From the NCBI GenBank assembly GCA_003554565.1, contig PWGR01000274.1, positions 1-7,466 on the forward strand: 7,466 bases of DNA, written 5' to 3'. Positions 1 through 6,190 of the stretch are shown one piece after another (the stretch's first letter is position 1; every line of letters begins with the position of its first letter). A model generated the notes under the pieces. That model ran no database searches and was not told the origin of the DNA. It saw only the letters and a program-made list of their open reading frames with translations. The position numbers were made by a program, and so were the translations under genes. Source of the stretch: Clostridia bacterium. Lineage in GTDB: Bacteria; Bacillota; Sulfobacillia; SLMV01.

Positions 1-1616
1 ACCCTGCGCTCACTTTCGATCTGCCTGCCCAGCTCGTCGCAGAACAAGTCCATCCGGTCGGATATGTCGGCCAGCCGGTTCAGACTCTGAAGATCTGCTT
101 TGCGTCCCTCGGCGAAGAACTCAAATAGCTCGTCGGCCCGGTGCATTTCGTCCCGGGCGAGGTGGTCGCGGATCCGCCCCCGCAGACGGCGGAGCATTGC
201 GGGCGTCCGCGACGTCATTTCCCCGGCCAGCTGTAGGGCTTCGGATGGGCCGGCTGCCGCAATGAAGTGGGCGTAGGCGGCGGTGAGCGCCCCAACCCGA
301 CCGAGCATTTCCGGATCCACCTTGTCCGGGGAGTCCTCGCTGGTGTGATAGAAGCGATCCGGCCACTGTATGATCATGGGCGATGGTATTCCCACCGTGG
401 GGTCAGACAGAATCATGTGATCGGAACCGCCGGAAAATGGGGCCTCGCTGTGGCGGAACGAGGCGTACCGGGCGGTGCCGGCCAGATTCTTGTGCTGCCC
501 TCCGACCCATTCCAGCAGAAGGCCGGCCAGGTCGCCGGTGAAACTCGGCATCGAGCGGGGAGGACTTTCCGCCAGCAGGGTGCTGCCGCACAGCTGCTGA
601 TTCTGTCCCACCATGTCGAGGTTCAGCCCGGCAACGCAATTGGACAGTTCGTCCTCCCGGTCGCTTAAGTAGGCATGTGTGCCGGTCATCTCGGCCAGAA
701 AGAGGAACCTTATCCCCCGGCGCAGGGCGGGTAGCTTGCCCTCTTTCAGCATGGATCCCAGGGTGCGGGCAGCTTCCATCCCTGCCGAGACGCCGGAGGC
801 ATTGTCATTGGCGCTCGGACAGGGATGACACAGGTGGGCGGTGACCAGGACCTCCTCTTCCGTTTCTCCCGGCAATAATGCGCTGACCACCTGCATCTCT
901 CCCGGCGCAAAGCGGGCATTCACCTCGGCGTGCACCCGAACCGGCTCCTCGCTTTTTTTCAGCAGCCGCCTCAGTTCGGTGCCCTGCCGCGGTGTCAGTA
1001 TGAAGCCCGGGCATGGCTCGTCGTCAGCCCGGAACCAAAAGGAACGGTACCCGCGGGCGTCCGGCAGATCCATTGCCCGGCGGACCGGCGGGAACTCAGG
1101 AATACTGTCCACTATGATCCCTGCGGCTCCGAACTGCTGTACGGCGGTGCGGTAGGTCCGGTCGGGATCGGTGTCGCACAGCACGAATCGCCCCTGTACA
1201 TCCCGGTCGTGGTAGGACCCTGGCTGGTCGGCCCGGGGCACGGCAACCACCTCGGCCGTCACCCCGCCGGACTGGGTGGGACCGGTTCTCTGGATGACGC
1301 TCAGCTCGGTTTCTTCGTAGTCGCAGAGCCTTCTTCTCTGTTTCTCGGGTTCGACCAGGTCAAGAGTCGCACCGGTGATCTTCCAGTCCAGCGGCAGCGG
1401 GGGTTGGCCCCAGAAAGCATTTTCACCATCTGCGGGGTAGGTGAGGATTTCAGTTTCCAGCCCGAAGTCCTCCAGCTTCCCCGCCACGTAGTCGGCGGCG
1501 CGCCGGAACCCACCGGAGACCTGGATCCGGTGAAACCGGGTCACCTCCTGCAGGTAGCGGAATGCCCGTTGCCCGGATGTCATCTCCTGTAGTTTGCGGT
1601 ACTCACTCGGGAACAT
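1..1616 (-). CDS. M28-type (DUF4910-like) zinc aminopeptidase, C-terminus cut by window edge
   Basis: Probable metallo-aminopeptidase of the M28/DUF4910-like clan. The frame is open from ATG at 1616 to the edge, giving 538 codons with no stop. The start has AAGGAGG seven bases upstream. The N-terminus (FHRIQVSGGFRRAADYVAG) is typical of the family. Residues about 140-172 (GRFVLCDTD ... FGAAGIIVDS) resemble a protease-associated (PA) insert. The metal site reads H261 (AHLCHP), D271 (SANDNASG), E309 (AEMTGTHAY), D334 (NLDMVG) and H424 (FYHTSEDSPDKVDP), the expected M28 order. Only one Glu is present where classical M28 enzymes have a Glu-Glu pair. The region after about residue 440 looks helical and charged. 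I see no signal peptide, so it is probably cytoplasmic and acts in peptide turnover. It is transcribed divergently from the rhomboid operon and probably unrelated to it in function. The family assignment is firm; the substrate is unknown. Confidence 0.88.
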   Translation of the reverse strand, partial: MFPSEYRKLQEMTSGQRAFRYLQEVTRFHRIQVSGGFRRAADYVAGKLEDFGLETEILTYPADGENAFWGQPPLPLDWKITGATLDLVEPEKQRRRLCDYEETELSVIQRTGPTQSGGVTAEVVAVPRADQPGSYHDRDVQGRFVLCDTDPDRTYRTAVQQFGAAGIIVDSIPEFPPVRRAMDLPDARGYRSFWFRADDEPCPGFILTPRQGTELRRLLKKSEEPVRVHAEVNARFAPGEMQVVSALLPGETEEEVLVTAHLCHPCPSANDNASGVSAGMEAARTLGSMLKEGKLPALRRGIRFLFLAEMTGTHAYLSDREDELSNCVAGLNLDMVGQNQQLCGSTLLAESPPRSMPSFTGDLAGLLLEWVGGQHKNLAGTARYASFRHSEAPFSGGSDHMILSDPTVGIPSPMIIQWPDRFYHTSEDSPDKVDPEMLGRVGALTAAYAHFIAAAGPSEALQLAGEMTSRTPAMLRRLRGRIRDHLARDEMHRADELFEFFAEGRKADLQSLNRLADISDRMDLFCDELGRQIESERR

Positions 1617-1626
1617 TTCGTCCTCC

Positions 1627-1655
1627 TTTACTTGCTGCTGAATATGGATGATAAT
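1627..1655 (+). promoter_or_regulatory. Candidate sigma-A promoter for the rhomboid-ruvX operon
   Basis: TTTACT (1627-1632, 4 of 6 to TTGACA) lies 17 bases before GATAAT (1650-1655, 5 of 6 to TATAAT). This predicts a transcript start near 1662 and a leader of about 43 bases before the rhomboid start. The -35 box overlaps the ribosome binding site of the divergent peptidase gene. This is pattern matching only. The same spacer also has a SpoIIID-like site at 1659-1668 and a CATACCTT box at 1676-1683, which could mean sporulation control instead. Confidence 0.35.
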
Positions 1656-1704
1656 TACTTGGACAAAGAGACGGCCATACCTTTAAGTGAAGGGGAAAGC
1701 ATTT

Positions 1705-2436
1705 GTGATCCCTTTGAGAGATAACATCCGATCGCGCCGGCGACCCTGGATGACCTACCTGTTAATCGGCGTCAATACCGCCGTCTTTTTGTATCAGATG
1801 TCTTTGAGCCAGGGCGCGCTGAACGAGCTGCTGCGCACCTACGCGGTCATACCCATGCGCATAGGGGGACCGCTGGCACTTCTGTTTCCGGACCGTTGGC
1901 CACATCTCATCACCCTGTTCTCCGCCATGTTTCTGCACGGAAGCTGGTTTCACTACGGCGGCAACATGCTGTACCTGTGGATATTTGGGGACAATGTGGA
2001 GGGCAGCATGGGAGGCATGCGGTACCTGTTGTTTTACCTGCTTACGGGAGCGGCAGGTAACCTGGCGCATGTCACCATGAATGCCTACAGCCCGGTGCCG
2101 ACGATCGGTGCGAGTGGGGCCATAGCCGGGATTCTCGGCGCTTACCTGTTGATGTTTCCGCACGCACGGGTCATGGCCCTGGTGCCGCTGGGCATCTTCT
2201 TCACCGTGGCCGAGATCCCGGCGGTCGTGTTTCTTCTGGTGTGGTTTCTTCTGCAGCTGATCAGCGGTCTGACCCCTATGGGGGCACAGGCGGTTGCCTG
2301 GTGGGCGCACATTGGCGGGTTTGTGGCCGGTGCCGTCATGGTTTTCTGGTTCCGGCAGAATTCGCGTCCGGGTCCCCGCTCGGAAAGGGAGTTGGAGATC
2401 TTTGGCGAGGATCATGGCGATCGACCTTGGAGATAA
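1705..2436 (+). CDS. Rhomboid family intramembrane serine protease
   Basis: Membrane protein of about 243 residues that cleaves transmembrane segments of other proteins within the bilayer. The catalytic dyad is visible: S137 in IGASGAIAG and H202 in WWAHIGGF. The conserved helix-2 block is FLHGSWFHYGGNMLYLW, with H78, H83 and N87; N87 would support the oxyanion hole. About six hydrophobic segments run from residue 12 to 220, followed by a short charged tail. I place the start at GTG 1705 because it gives MIPLRDNIRSRR, the usual N-terminus of this subfamily, and AAGGGG sits nine bases upstream. An in-frame GTG at 1687 has no good ribosome binding site. The 3' end overlaps ruvX, so the two are probably translationally coupled. 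The subfamily resembles rhomboids common in Bacillota and Clostridia. The substrate cannot be told from the sequence. Confidence 0.93.
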   Translation: MIPLRDNIRSRRRPWMTYLLIGVNTAVFLYQMSLSQGALNELLRTYAVIPMRIGGPLALLFPDRWPHLITLFSAMFLHGSWFHYGGNMLYLWIFGDNVEGSMGGMRYLLFYLLTGAAGNLAHVTMNAYSPVPTIGASGAIAGILGAYLLMFPHARVMALVPLGIFFTVAEIPAVVFLLVWFLLQLISGLTPMGAQAVAWWAHIGGFVAGAVMVFWFRQNSRPGPRSERELEIFGEDHGDRPWR

Positions 2437-2851
2437 AAGAATCGGGATAGCTGTAAGCGATCCCTCGCAGACCCTGGCCCAGCCGCTCTGTACGCTGCAC
2501 TGGGGAGACCGGCATGTTCCAGACTGCGCCGCCGCCGTACGGCGAGTGGTCGAGCTGTGCGAGGAGTACGAGGTGGAGGTGCTGGTTGTGGGGTTTCCCC
2601 GGCACATGGATGGTTCGGTGGGTGAGCGGGCCGAACAGGCGTTGAAATGGAAGGCGAGATTGGAAACTGCGGCGTCCTGTCCTGTACAATTGGAAGATGA
2701 ACGGCTTACGAGCCGGATAGCCGAACGGGTCCTCATAGAGGGGGATGTGCGGCGGGCCGACCGGAAGGCAAAAATCGACCCGATGGCCGCGGCCCTGATC
2801 CTCGACACTTACCTGCGGCGCAGGTGTGACGGGCCCGATTCTCGGGTATGA
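2402..2851 (+). CDS. ruvX: RuvX/YqgF family putative pre-16S rRNA nuclease or Holliday junction resolvase
   Basis: A 149-residue RuvC-fold nuclease, full length for the family. In E. coli YqgF takes part in 5' maturation of 16S rRNA; the Holliday-junction role is proposed from the fold. The acidic residues are in place: D8 in AIDLGDKRIGIAVSD, E100 in the LEDERLTS motif and D126 in KIDPMAAALIL. The loop VVGFPRHMDGS is also typical. The start is uncertain. ATG at 2414 gives MAIDLG, but homologues usually begin two residues earlier with (M)RIM-x-D-x-G. TTG at 2402 gives MARIMAIDLG and keeps the first strand whole, with GGAG four bases upstream, so I prefer it. Either start overlaps the rhomboid gene. 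DUF1292 and mltG follow, as in the B. subtilis yrrK-yrzB-yrrL neighbourhood. Confidence 0.93.
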   Translation: MARIMAIDLGDKRIGIAVSDPSQTLAQPLCTLHWGDRHVPDCAAAVRRVVELCEEYEVEVLVVGFPRHMDGSVGERAEQALKWKARLETAASCPVQLEDERLTSRIAERVLIEGDVRRADRKAKIDPMAAALILDTYLRRRCDGPDSRV

Positions 2852-2871
2852 TGATACGGAGGAGTGATAGC

Positions 2872-3150
2872 ATGGAACGAGATGAGATGCCGACGGGAGA
2901 AGTCATCGAACTGGTGGACGAGGACGGCGGGAGTCACCCGTTTCAGATCCTCGACCTGGTGAGCGTGGACGAAAACCAGTACCTGATCTGCACCCCACTG
3001 GAGGAAGAGGAGGAGCACGAAGAGGAGGCGGGCGAGGCCTTCGCCTTCCGGGTGAACGAGGAAGAAGACGAGACATACCTGAGTGAGATTGAAGACGAGG
3101 AGGAATTCGCCCAGGTCGCCGACGAGTGGCGCAGGAAGGTCGGCGAGTGA
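2872..3150 (+). CDS. DUF1292 family acidic protein (YrzB-like)
   Basis: Small cytoplasmic protein of 92 residues, function unknown. About 34 of its residues are Asp or Glu, with a run of five Glu at residues 44-48. The order is an N-terminal segment (GEVIELVDEDG), a strand pattern (PFQILDLVSVDENQYLICTPL), the acidic linker, then AFRVNEEEDETYLSEIEDEEEF. This is the standard DUF1292 plan: a small beta unit ending in an acidic helix. ATG 2872 is chosen because GGAGGAG lies seven bases upstream. An in-frame ATG at 2848 overlaps the ruvX stop codon and has no ribosome binding site. It sits between ruvX and mltG, as in B. subtilis. The acidity suggests binding to a basic partner or to metal, but nothing here shows which. 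Confidence 0.9.
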   Translation: MERDEMPTGEVIELVDEDGGSHPFQILDLVSVDENQYLICTPLEEEEEHEEEAGEAFAFRVNEEEDETYLSEIEDEEEFAQVADEWRRKVGE

Positions 3151-3190
3151 AGCAGGCACCGGGCGGTTGATTGGGGCGGGAGAGGGGACC

Positions 3191-4243
3191 GTGTGTAGGA
3201 ATATTCTGGTGGTGTTTTTTGTGCTGCTGGCTATTGGTGCCGGGGTGCTGGCGCTCGGCTATGCCCACTGGGTGGAGGCCCTCGAGGCGGCGGACCCGGT
3301 TTCCGAAGATACGGTACTGGTGCAGGTCGAACCAGGCAGCAGCACCAGCGACATCGCGGGTATGCTGGAGGATGAAGGCCTGATACGGGCGGGATGGGCT
3401 TTCGTGCTGTTGAGTCGCATCCGGGGGCGCGACGGTGAGATCCGGGCGGGCTGGTATGCACTGCATCCCGGTATGACGCAGGAACAGGTTCTGGACAAGC
3501 TGGTGCGGGGGGAGACAGCCTCGCTGCAGTTCACCATACCCGAGGGACTGACCGCAGGTGGCGTAGTTGAGCGGCTGGTCGACCGCGGCCTGGGCGAGGA
3601 GGATGCGTTATGGGAGGCGCTGCAGGACGACGAGGTGATCAATCCAATCCGCGCATGGTTGCCGGATGATTATTCGGCGGGAGAGGTCTGCCCGGAGTAC
3701 GAGATTCCGGCTTCCATCCTTGAGGGTTACCTGTTCCCCGATACATACACGGTGGATCACGACGTTGTCGAAAAGGAGATCGTGCAGATGATGGTGAACA
3801 GATTTTCGGCCTACTGGAATGAGGAACGGGCGAACCTGGCTGGGGAACTGGGGCTCACCCCGCATGAGGTGGTGACGCTGGCTTCCATTGTGGAGCGGGA
3901 GGCACAGGTGGACGCGGAACGACCCAAGATTGCCTCGGTCTTTTTGAACCGCCTGGAGCGCGACATGCTGTTGGGAGCCTGCTCCACCGTGATGTACGTA
4001 CAGGGCCGCACCTCCGGACCGGTCCTTGATGAAGATACCGAGATAGAATCCCCGTACAACACCTACCGGGTACCGGACCTGCCCCCCGGTCCCATAGCCA
4101 GCCCGGGCGCGGCCAGCATTGACGCAGTCCTGAATCCAGCTTCCACTGACTACCTGTATTTTGTCTCCCGCGGCGACGGCACCCATGCCTTTGCCCAGAC
4201 ATATAGTGAACATCTCAGGAATGCTGCCGAGTACGCAGACTGA
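3191..4243 (+). CDS. mltG: Endolytic murein transglycosylase MltG (YceG-like)
   Basis: Membrane-anchored lytic transglycosylase of about 350 residues that cleaves nascent peptidoglycan glycan strands outside the membrane and so helps set their length. One N-terminal membrane helix (residues about 4-22) is followed by a LysM-like segment (TVLVQVEPGSSTSDIAGML) and the YceG catalytic domain. The catalytic Glu is expected at E235 in LASIVEREAQ, followed by PKIASVFLNRL. The C-terminal signature SPYNTYRVPDLPPGPIASPG and YLYFVSRGDGTHAF is complete. GTG 3191 is chosen because GGGAGAGGGG ends three bases upstream and the helix follows at once. The frame is open back to 3083, but that would place the start inside the DUF1292 gene and add a basic stretch unlike the family. 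It is 40 bases after DUF1292 and probably in the same operon. Confidence 0.95.
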   Translation: MCRNILVVFFVLLAIGAGVLALGYAHWVEALEAADPVSEDTVLVQVEPGSSTSDIAGMLEDEGLIRAGWAFVLLSRIRGRDGEIRAGWYALHPGMTQEQVLDKLVRGETASLQFTIPEGLTAGGVVERLVDRGLGEEDALWEALQDDEVINPIRAWLPDDYSAGEVCPEYEIPASILEGYLFPDTYTVDHDVVEKEIVQMMVNRFSAYWNEERANLAGELGLTPHEVVTLASIVEREAQVDAERPKIASVFLNRLERDMLLGACSTVMYVQGRTSGPVLDEDTEIESPYNTYRVPDLPPGPIASPGAASIDAVLNPASTDYLYFVSRGDGTHAFAQTYSEHLRNAAEYAD

Positions 4244-4417
4244 CACATTCCGATGTGGTGGTTGCTGCGCGGGCAGATCCCCCGATCCCTCACCATCAGC
4301 AAAATTAGTTTCCGGCCGGACAGGCACCCTTTTCAGTCCCGGTGCATAAGCTGATATTCGATGCATGAGAGCGTTCACGCCATCCCCAATTGACATCAGG
4401 AGGGGGTCGTTTCGGCC
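4244..4417. other. Spacer between mltG and sigK
   Basis: No gene is supported here. Right after the mltG stop is a small inverted repeat, CACAT (4244-4248) and ATGTG (4253-4257), without a T-tract, so it is not a convincing intrinsic terminator. GGACAGGC at 4318-4325 fits the core of the SpoIIID binding consensus (RRACARNY). ATATT at 4354-4358 and CACGCCAT at 4376-4383 loosely recall sigma-E boxes, but their 17-base spacing is too long. AGGAGGGGG at 4398-4406 serves sigK. The length suggests that sigK has its own promoter, as expected for a sporulation gene, but I cannot fix its position. Confidence 0.4.
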
Positions 4418-5140
4418 GTGGAACTTGGCTTGGTTGCGCTGTTTGCTGTTCTGCTGGCGCAGGGTCTGTCATTTCTCTTCGGTTATCTCACCGGGCAGAA
4501 GAGTTTCCCCCGTCCACTCGCGCCCAGCCGGGAGCGAATGCTGCTGCAGCAGATGGAGCGGGGCGATGATCGGGCGAGGGACACACTGATAGCGCACAAC
4601 CTGCGCCTGGTTGCTCATGTGGCCAAAAAGTTCGACAGCACCCCGCTCGACTCGGAGGACCTCATATCTATCGGCAGCATTGGATTGATCAAGGGCATCG
4701 ATACATTTGACCGGCGGAAGGGCGTTCGGCTGGCCACCTATGCGGCGCGGTGCATAGAGAACGAAATTCTCATGGCACTGCGGCGGCGCAAGGGGAAGCA
4801 TGAGACCTCGCTGGAGGATCCAATCGGCACAGACCATGAGGGGAACGAGATCAGTCTGCTGGATATACTGGCTGCAGAGACAGAAGCTGTGTCTGATTCA
4901 GTCAATCGGGAAATGCTGAGAAAAAGAATGATGGAGAGCTTGGAGGTATTGTCGCCTCGAGAGCGAAAGATAATTGAGATGCGTTTTGGTTTGAATGGAA
5001 ACGAGGTGAGGACCCAGCGGGAAATTGCTGATATGCTGGACATCTCGCGCTCCTATGTGTCGCGGATCCAGAAAAGGAGTGTAAACAAGATTTCAGAGGC
5101 AATGCAGAGATACGCATCGGATGATGGATACACCTTATAG
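4418..5140 (+). CDS. sigK: RNA polymerase sporulation sigma factor SigK (pro-sigma-K)
   Basis: Late mother-cell sporulation sigma factor of 240 residues, which directs transcription of coat and other late genes. Residues 1 to about 22 form a hydrophobic pro-sequence (ELGLVALFAVLLAQG). In B. subtilis the equivalent anchors inactive pro-sigma-K until the SpoIVFB protease removes it; by alignment the cut would fall near G22-Y23. Region 2 covers about 56-128, with HNLRLVAHVAKKF, EDLISIGSIGLIKGID and LATYAARCIENEILM. The SigK-type segment DPIGTDHEGNEISLLDIL (134-151) separates it from SigE. Region 4 (about 178-228) has LSPRERKIIEMRFGL and the helix-turn-helix TQREIADMLDISRSYVSRI. The start is GTG 4418, behind a G-rich AGGAGGGGG at a long spacing of 11 or more bases. 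The gene is continuous, with no skin-type insertion. Confidence 0.95.
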   Translation: MELGLVALFAVLLAQGLSFLFGYLTGQKSFPRPLAPSRERMLLQQMERGDDRARDTLIAHNLRLVAHVAKKFDSTPLDSEDLISIGSIGLIKGIDTFDRRKGVRLATYAARCIENEILMALRRRKGKHETSLEDPIGTDHEGNEISLLDILAAETEAVSDSVNREMLRKRMMESLEVLSPRERKIIEMRFGLNGNEVRTQREIADMLDISRSYVSRIQKRSVNKISEAMQRYASDDGYTL

Positions 5141-5158
5141 GCCAGAGGAGAGTGGGTC

Positions 5159-5683
5159 TTGGTATTGGCGCGGTTTTTGACACCCGATCAGTACGTATCG
5201 TCCATCGATAAGATAGACCTGGATGATCTAAAACAGGCCGGAGTCGAGGGCGTGATCTGCGATCTTGACAATACCCTGGTTCCATTTGGTTCCGAGACCA
5301 TCAGTGAGGTAACGACTGACTGGCTGGGGGAGATACAGGAGCGTGGATTCCGGGTGGTTCTGGTGTCCAACGCCCTGTCAAAACGGGTCAAACGATTGTC
5401 CGATAGGCTGGGGGTGCCGGCGATTGCGGGGGCCACCAAACCCCGCGCCGGCGCCTACCGGCGGGCGATGAAGGTCCTGGATGCTCCGCCCGACAGGTGC
5501 GCGGCGGTGGGCGACCAGCTTTTCACCGATGTAGTCGGCGGGAACCGGATGGGGATGCACACCATACTCGTGGTCCCATTGTCGCAGCGGGACTTCTTCA
5601 TGACCAAGCTGCTGCGTCTCATTGAGCGCTGGACGATCGGTTATCTGCAGAGGCGGGGCCTGACCGGCCGGCCGGAAGGCTAA
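5159..5683 (+). CDS. YqeG family HAD IIIA-type phosphatase
   Basis: Cytoplasmic HAD-superfamily phosphatase of 174 residues, the usual length for YqeG. Motif I is CDLDNTL, with nucleophile D35 and acid/base D37. Motif II is VSNA (S70, N71). K94 in GATKPRAGAYRRAM is the motif III Lys, and motif IV is VGDQLFTDVVGGN (D119, D124). The family is related to the phosphatidylglycerophosphate phosphatases Gep4 and PGPP1 of eukaryotes, so a lipid phosphate substrate is possible but inferred. TTG 5159 is taken as the start because AGAGGAG (5144-5150) lies eight bases upstream and the following TPDQYVSSIDKIDL is the usual N-terminus. A second TTG two codons later cannot be excluded. It starts 18 bases after sigK and is probably co-transcribed. 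In many Bacillota aroE follows yqeG; here it does not. Confidence 0.92.
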   Translation: MVLARFLTPDQYVSSIDKIDLDDLKQAGVEGVICDLDNTLVPFGSETISEVTTDWLGEIQERGFRVVLVSNALSKRVKRLSDRLGVPAIAGATKPRAGAYRRAMKVLDAPPDRCAAVGDQLFTDVVGGNRMGMHTILVVPLSQRDFFMTKLLRLIERWTIGYLQRRGLTGRPEG

Positions 5684-5719
5684 AATTGAAGACATTGGCC
5701 CGATGAGAGGATGGAGAAG

Positions 5720-5953
5720 GTGAAGCGATCAGGATTTCTGTACACCATGATCCGCCGCGTCGCTGAGTTTGATACCGGCGACCGTTCGGGAGAAGGATTC
5801 CTGGATGTGCTGGCGGAACATCTCGCGGAGGGTCGGCGCGAGCACGAGTTTCTCAAGGAATGCCAGCTGTGCGACATCGGTGTGGTTCACGGGCCGGAAT
5901 ACACCGAACTCCGTTACTACATGTGGTGCAACTCCGCTTCGGAGGAGAGCTAA
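5720..5953 (+). CDS. Small hypothetical protein with a CxxC motif
   Basis: I do not recognise this family. From GTG 5720 it encodes 77 residues. The first half is charged and probably helical (FLYTMIRRVAEF, then GFLDVLAEHLAEGRREHEFLKE). A CQLC motif follows, then GVVHGPEYTELRYYMWCNS with a third Cys. No signal peptide or membrane helix is seen. GAGAGG at 5705-5710 is nine bases before GTG 5720, the same spacing as at the rhomboid gene. An in-frame ATG at 5711 would touch that ribosome binding site directly, so I prefer 5720. It lies 36 bases after yqeG in the same direction and may be the last gene of the sigK-yqeG unit. Coding status rests on the ribosome binding site, the tight placement and a protein-like composition. 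It could bind metal through its Cys residues, but that is inference. Confidence 0.6.
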   Translation: MKRSGFLYTMIRRVAEFDTGDRSGEGFLDVLAEHLAEGRREHEFLKECQLCDIGVVHGPEYTELRYYMWCNSASEES

Positions 5954-6190
5954 TCCCTCAGGGCAGATCCCCGGGTCGGAGACCCCGCCCCGCCCCAATC
6001 GGCTGATGTGGACGTGCCTCCGCCTTACCCCTTGAAGGAATTTCCGCCCGCGTCGAGAATAATCTCTGCAGGGAAGGATGTCGAATCCTGCCGGAAGTGC
6101 CGGCCGTTCTTCCTGATGAGGCGTTGCCCCGTCTCACGTCCGAAGCGATTCATCCCGGGACCAACTGAACCTGGATGGGAGGGTGTGCAC
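5954..6190. other. Spacer before pilC with several short inverted repeats
   Basis: No gene is supported on either strand. The pilC frame is open upstream to 6008, but without a ribosome binding site and with a composition unlike the PilC family. Small inverted repeats are visible: GGGTC/GACCC at 5973-5985, GAGA/TCTC at 6055-6066, GG-A-AGGAT/ATCCT-G-CC at 6072-6092 and GGAAG/CTTCC at 6093-6113. None is followed by a T-tract, so they are not standard terminators. The region may hold the end of the sigK-yqeG transcript and the promoter and leader of pilC. GGGAGGG at 6177-6183 is the pilC ribosome binding site. Confidence 0.4.

Noticed and set aside
1762..2808. Long minus-strand open frame of 348 codons opposite rhomboid and ruvX
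   Set aside because: It is low-complexity and rich in Arg, Ser, His and Gln, has no recognisable domain, and lies opposite two genes with clear catalytic motifs. It is a shadow of GC-rich coding DNA.
2834..2846. CCCGA/TCGGG hairpin just before the ruvX stop
   Set aside because: Five pairs, no T-tract, inside coding sequence, and the next gene's ribosome binding site follows within 12 bases, so termination there is unlikely.
3083..3190. Earlier MltG start inside the DUF1292 gene
   Set aside because: The added residues are basic and unlike the family. GTG 3191 follows a purine-rich ribosome binding site and leads straight into the membrane helix.
3608..4396. Minus-strand open frame of 262 codons opposite mltG
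   Set aside because: No domain and unusual composition; the MltG catalytic domain on the plus strand explains the region.
5664..5675. Palindrome CCGGCCGGCCGG at the end of yqeG
   Set aside because: It lies in the coding sequence for the last residues (TGRPEG) and is explained by GC-rich codons. The stem is only four pairs if folded.
4271..5972. 12-base direct repeat GGGCAGATCCCC at 4271-4282 and 5961-5972, both in spacers
   Set aside because: About 28 million position pairs against 17 million possible 12-mers gives one or two such repeats by chance in a window this size, and the flanks do not match.
6072..6092. tRNA T-arm-like sequence (GTCGAATCC)
   Set aside because: The loop is the wrong size for a T-arm with a five-pair stem, and no acceptor, D or anticodon arms with correct spacing lie around it.
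6008..6190. N-terminal extension of PilC by 61 residues
   Set aside because: The frame is open, but there is no ribosome binding site at 6008 and the extension is Pro-, Arg- and Cys-rich, unlike PilC. GTG 6191 has a strong ribosome binding site and the standard family N-terminus.
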